This document shows, one piece after another, positions 22,777-23,511 of a stretch of 23,511 bases of DNA. The translations under genes were made by a program, and so were the position numbers. The DNA comes from Petrotoga sp. UBA5851 (GTDB lineage Bacteria; Thermotogota; Thermotogae; Petrotogales; Petrotogaceae), in the NCBI GenBank assembly GCA_002431635.1, contig DJGH01000078.1, positions 2,827-26,337 on the forward strand, in the 5' to 3' direction. Position 1 is the first letter of the stretch. Every line of letters starts with the position of its first letter. Below the pieces are notes generated by a model. It did no database searches, was not told the origin of the DNA, and was given only the letters and a program-made list of their open reading frames with translations.

Positions 22777-23421
22777 ATGAAAAAACTAGCTCTAACCATT
22801 GTGATTCTTTCCCTTGTTTTTGCATCTGTTTCCTTTGGAGCCCAGACACCGTTTTTAAAGTACCCGACTGTTGTTACTTCTGCCGGTCAGAGTTCCGAAG
22901 CGGAGATCCTTACTTATGTATGTGATGAAATGGGTATAAAGTACGACTATTGTGATATTCTTTCCGAAAAAGAATTTGCTGCAGGAGTAGGCCTTGGCGG
23001 AGCCAAGAGCGGTCCTGGAAAACATGTTACAGTAACCTCAAGTCAGGCTAAGGGAACCAAGTATGAATCTTTATGGCTTGTTCTTGGTGCGAGTTTGAAG
23101 GGTATGGGTGCATCAGGTCTTTCCGTTGAAGATGAAGTATCAAGACTTAAAAAGCTTATAAACTATGCAAAAGATAAAAAAATCACACTTATTGCCCTTG
23201 CAATCGGCGGAGAAATAAGAAGAGGATTGCCGGGAAGCCTTAACGAACAGATTATCGATGCTGTTGCACCTTTCTGTGACGTTATTATAACCACCAAGGA
23301 TACCAATAAGGACGGAAAGTTTACTCAGTTAGCCAAGAGCAAAAACCTTAAGTTTATTGAAATCGATTCTCAGGAATCATTGCTTGAACTTATTCCTGAA
23401 ATATTCATAGCAGCCAAGTAA
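22777..23421 (+). CDS. Secreted DUF6305-like protein
   Basis: 214 residues with a signal peptide (about 1-22, cut near SFGA). The mature part has an alternating alpha/beta pattern: PTVVTSAGQSSEAEILTYV, LWLVLGASLKGMGASGLSVE, ITLIALAIGGEIRRGLPGS, CDVIITT, then LKFIEIDSQESLLELIPEIF. The GASxKGxGASG and GGExRRG segments resemble the DUF6305 family as I recall it; function unknown. ATG 22777 has GGAGG upstream. It lies 75 bases after the C69 pair and 26 bases before a membrane-protein gene, suggesting an operon with it. Confidence 0.72.
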   Translation: MKKLALTIVILSLVFASVSFGAQTPFLKYPTVVTSAGQSSEAEILTYVCDEMGIKYDYCDILSEKEFAAGVGLGGAKSGPGKHVTVTSSQAKGTKYESLWLVLGASLKGMGASGLSVEDEVSRLKKLINYAKDKKITLIALAIGGEIRRGLPGSLNEQIIDAVAPFCDVIITTKDTNKDGKFTQLAKSKNLKFIEIDSQESLLELIPEIFIAAK

Positions 23422-23447
23422 GTTAATATAAGTCTGGAGGGATTAAT

Positions 23448-23511
23448 TTGTCAACTTCTTCTCTTTACATACAGACCATAATTGCCCTTGTAGTAATGGC
23501 AGGAGCTTATG
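23448..23511 (+). CDS. Start of a membrane protein, cut by the window end
   Basis: Open frame from TTG 23448, with GGAGGG 6 bases upstream, to the right edge. The 21 visible residues begin MSTSSLYIQTIIALVVMAGA and look like the first membrane helix. No family can be assigned from this fragment. It is probably co-transcribed with the preceding secreted protein. Confidence 0.55.
   Translation, partial: MSTSSLYIQTIIALVVMAGAY

Noticed and set aside
1..23511. CRISPR arrays, insertion sequences, phage genes, toxin–antitoxin pairs or integrases
   Set aside because: I found no regularly spaced repeats, no transposase or integrase motifs, and no inverted repeats flanking a gene. The tRNA genes show no adjacent duplicated 3' ends as attachment sites.

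Overview
The window is a 23.5 kb piece of a low-GC bacterial chromosome with the look of an anaerobe. The block ffh–rpsP–khpA–rimM–trmD–SPOUT methyltransferase–rplS–lepB is the translation/secretion cluster known from Thermotogota. A membrane pyrophosphatase, an indolepyruvate:ferredoxin oxidoreductase (iorAB), an archaeal-type asparagine synthetase and secreted C69 peptidases fit a Thermotogota-like or other deep-branching fermenter. Parts of this order also occur in other phyla, so the assignment is an inference. All five tRNAs encode their own CCA. Several genes start with TTG or GTG, and some promoters look extended -10 (TGnTATAAT-like).

Layout. 1-661 (-): N-terminal part of hppA. 933-1929 (+): a small predicted secreted protein ending in a tandem repeat, then a secreted N-acetylmuramoyl-L-alanine amidase. 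2009-2458 (+): tRNA cluster Pro-Gly-Arg-His with a strong promoter and a bidirectional terminator. 2456-3661 (-): MFS transporter, divergent from comFB (3803-4198). 4416-9512 (+): ffh to lepB, eight closely packed genes. 9546-9635 (-): tRNA-Ser, whose promoter overlaps the start of rsmG (9676-10404, +). 10437-11621 (-): ornithine/lysine-type PLP decarboxylase. 11958-13256 (+): DEAD-box RNA helicase. 13342-14142 (+): DUF2238 membrane protein. 14139-15077 (-): asparagine synthetase with a long regulatory leader (15099-15329). 15333-17680 (-): iorAB. 17950-19017 (+): two unrecognised genes, one secreted. 19387-23511 (+): two tandem secreted C69 dipeptidases, a secreted DUF6305-like protein and the start of a membrane protein.

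The main finding is the leader of the asparagine synthetase. Between a promoter just after iorB and the synthetase lies a 36-codon ORF whose end reads N-V-N-N-N-N. It is followed by an intrinsic terminator (CCGACGTTC/GAACGTCGG plus eight U). A 10-bp alternative pairing joins the end of the leader ORF to the 5' arm of the terminator, and a 14-bp long-range pairing joins the leader start to the bases just before that arm. This is a complete layout for ribosome-mediated, asparagine-sensing transcription attenuation, and it independently supports the enzyme's assignment as an asparagine synthetase. I am not aware of a described asparagine leader-peptide attenuator for this enzyme family.

Other points for follow-up are the paired C69 peptidases, whose likely catalytic Cys21 is also the predicted signal-cleavage/lipobox cysteine, the overlap of the tRNA-Ser promoter with the rsmG start, the secreted ORF with a 12-bp repeat, and structured leaders ahead of the helicase and peptidase genes.
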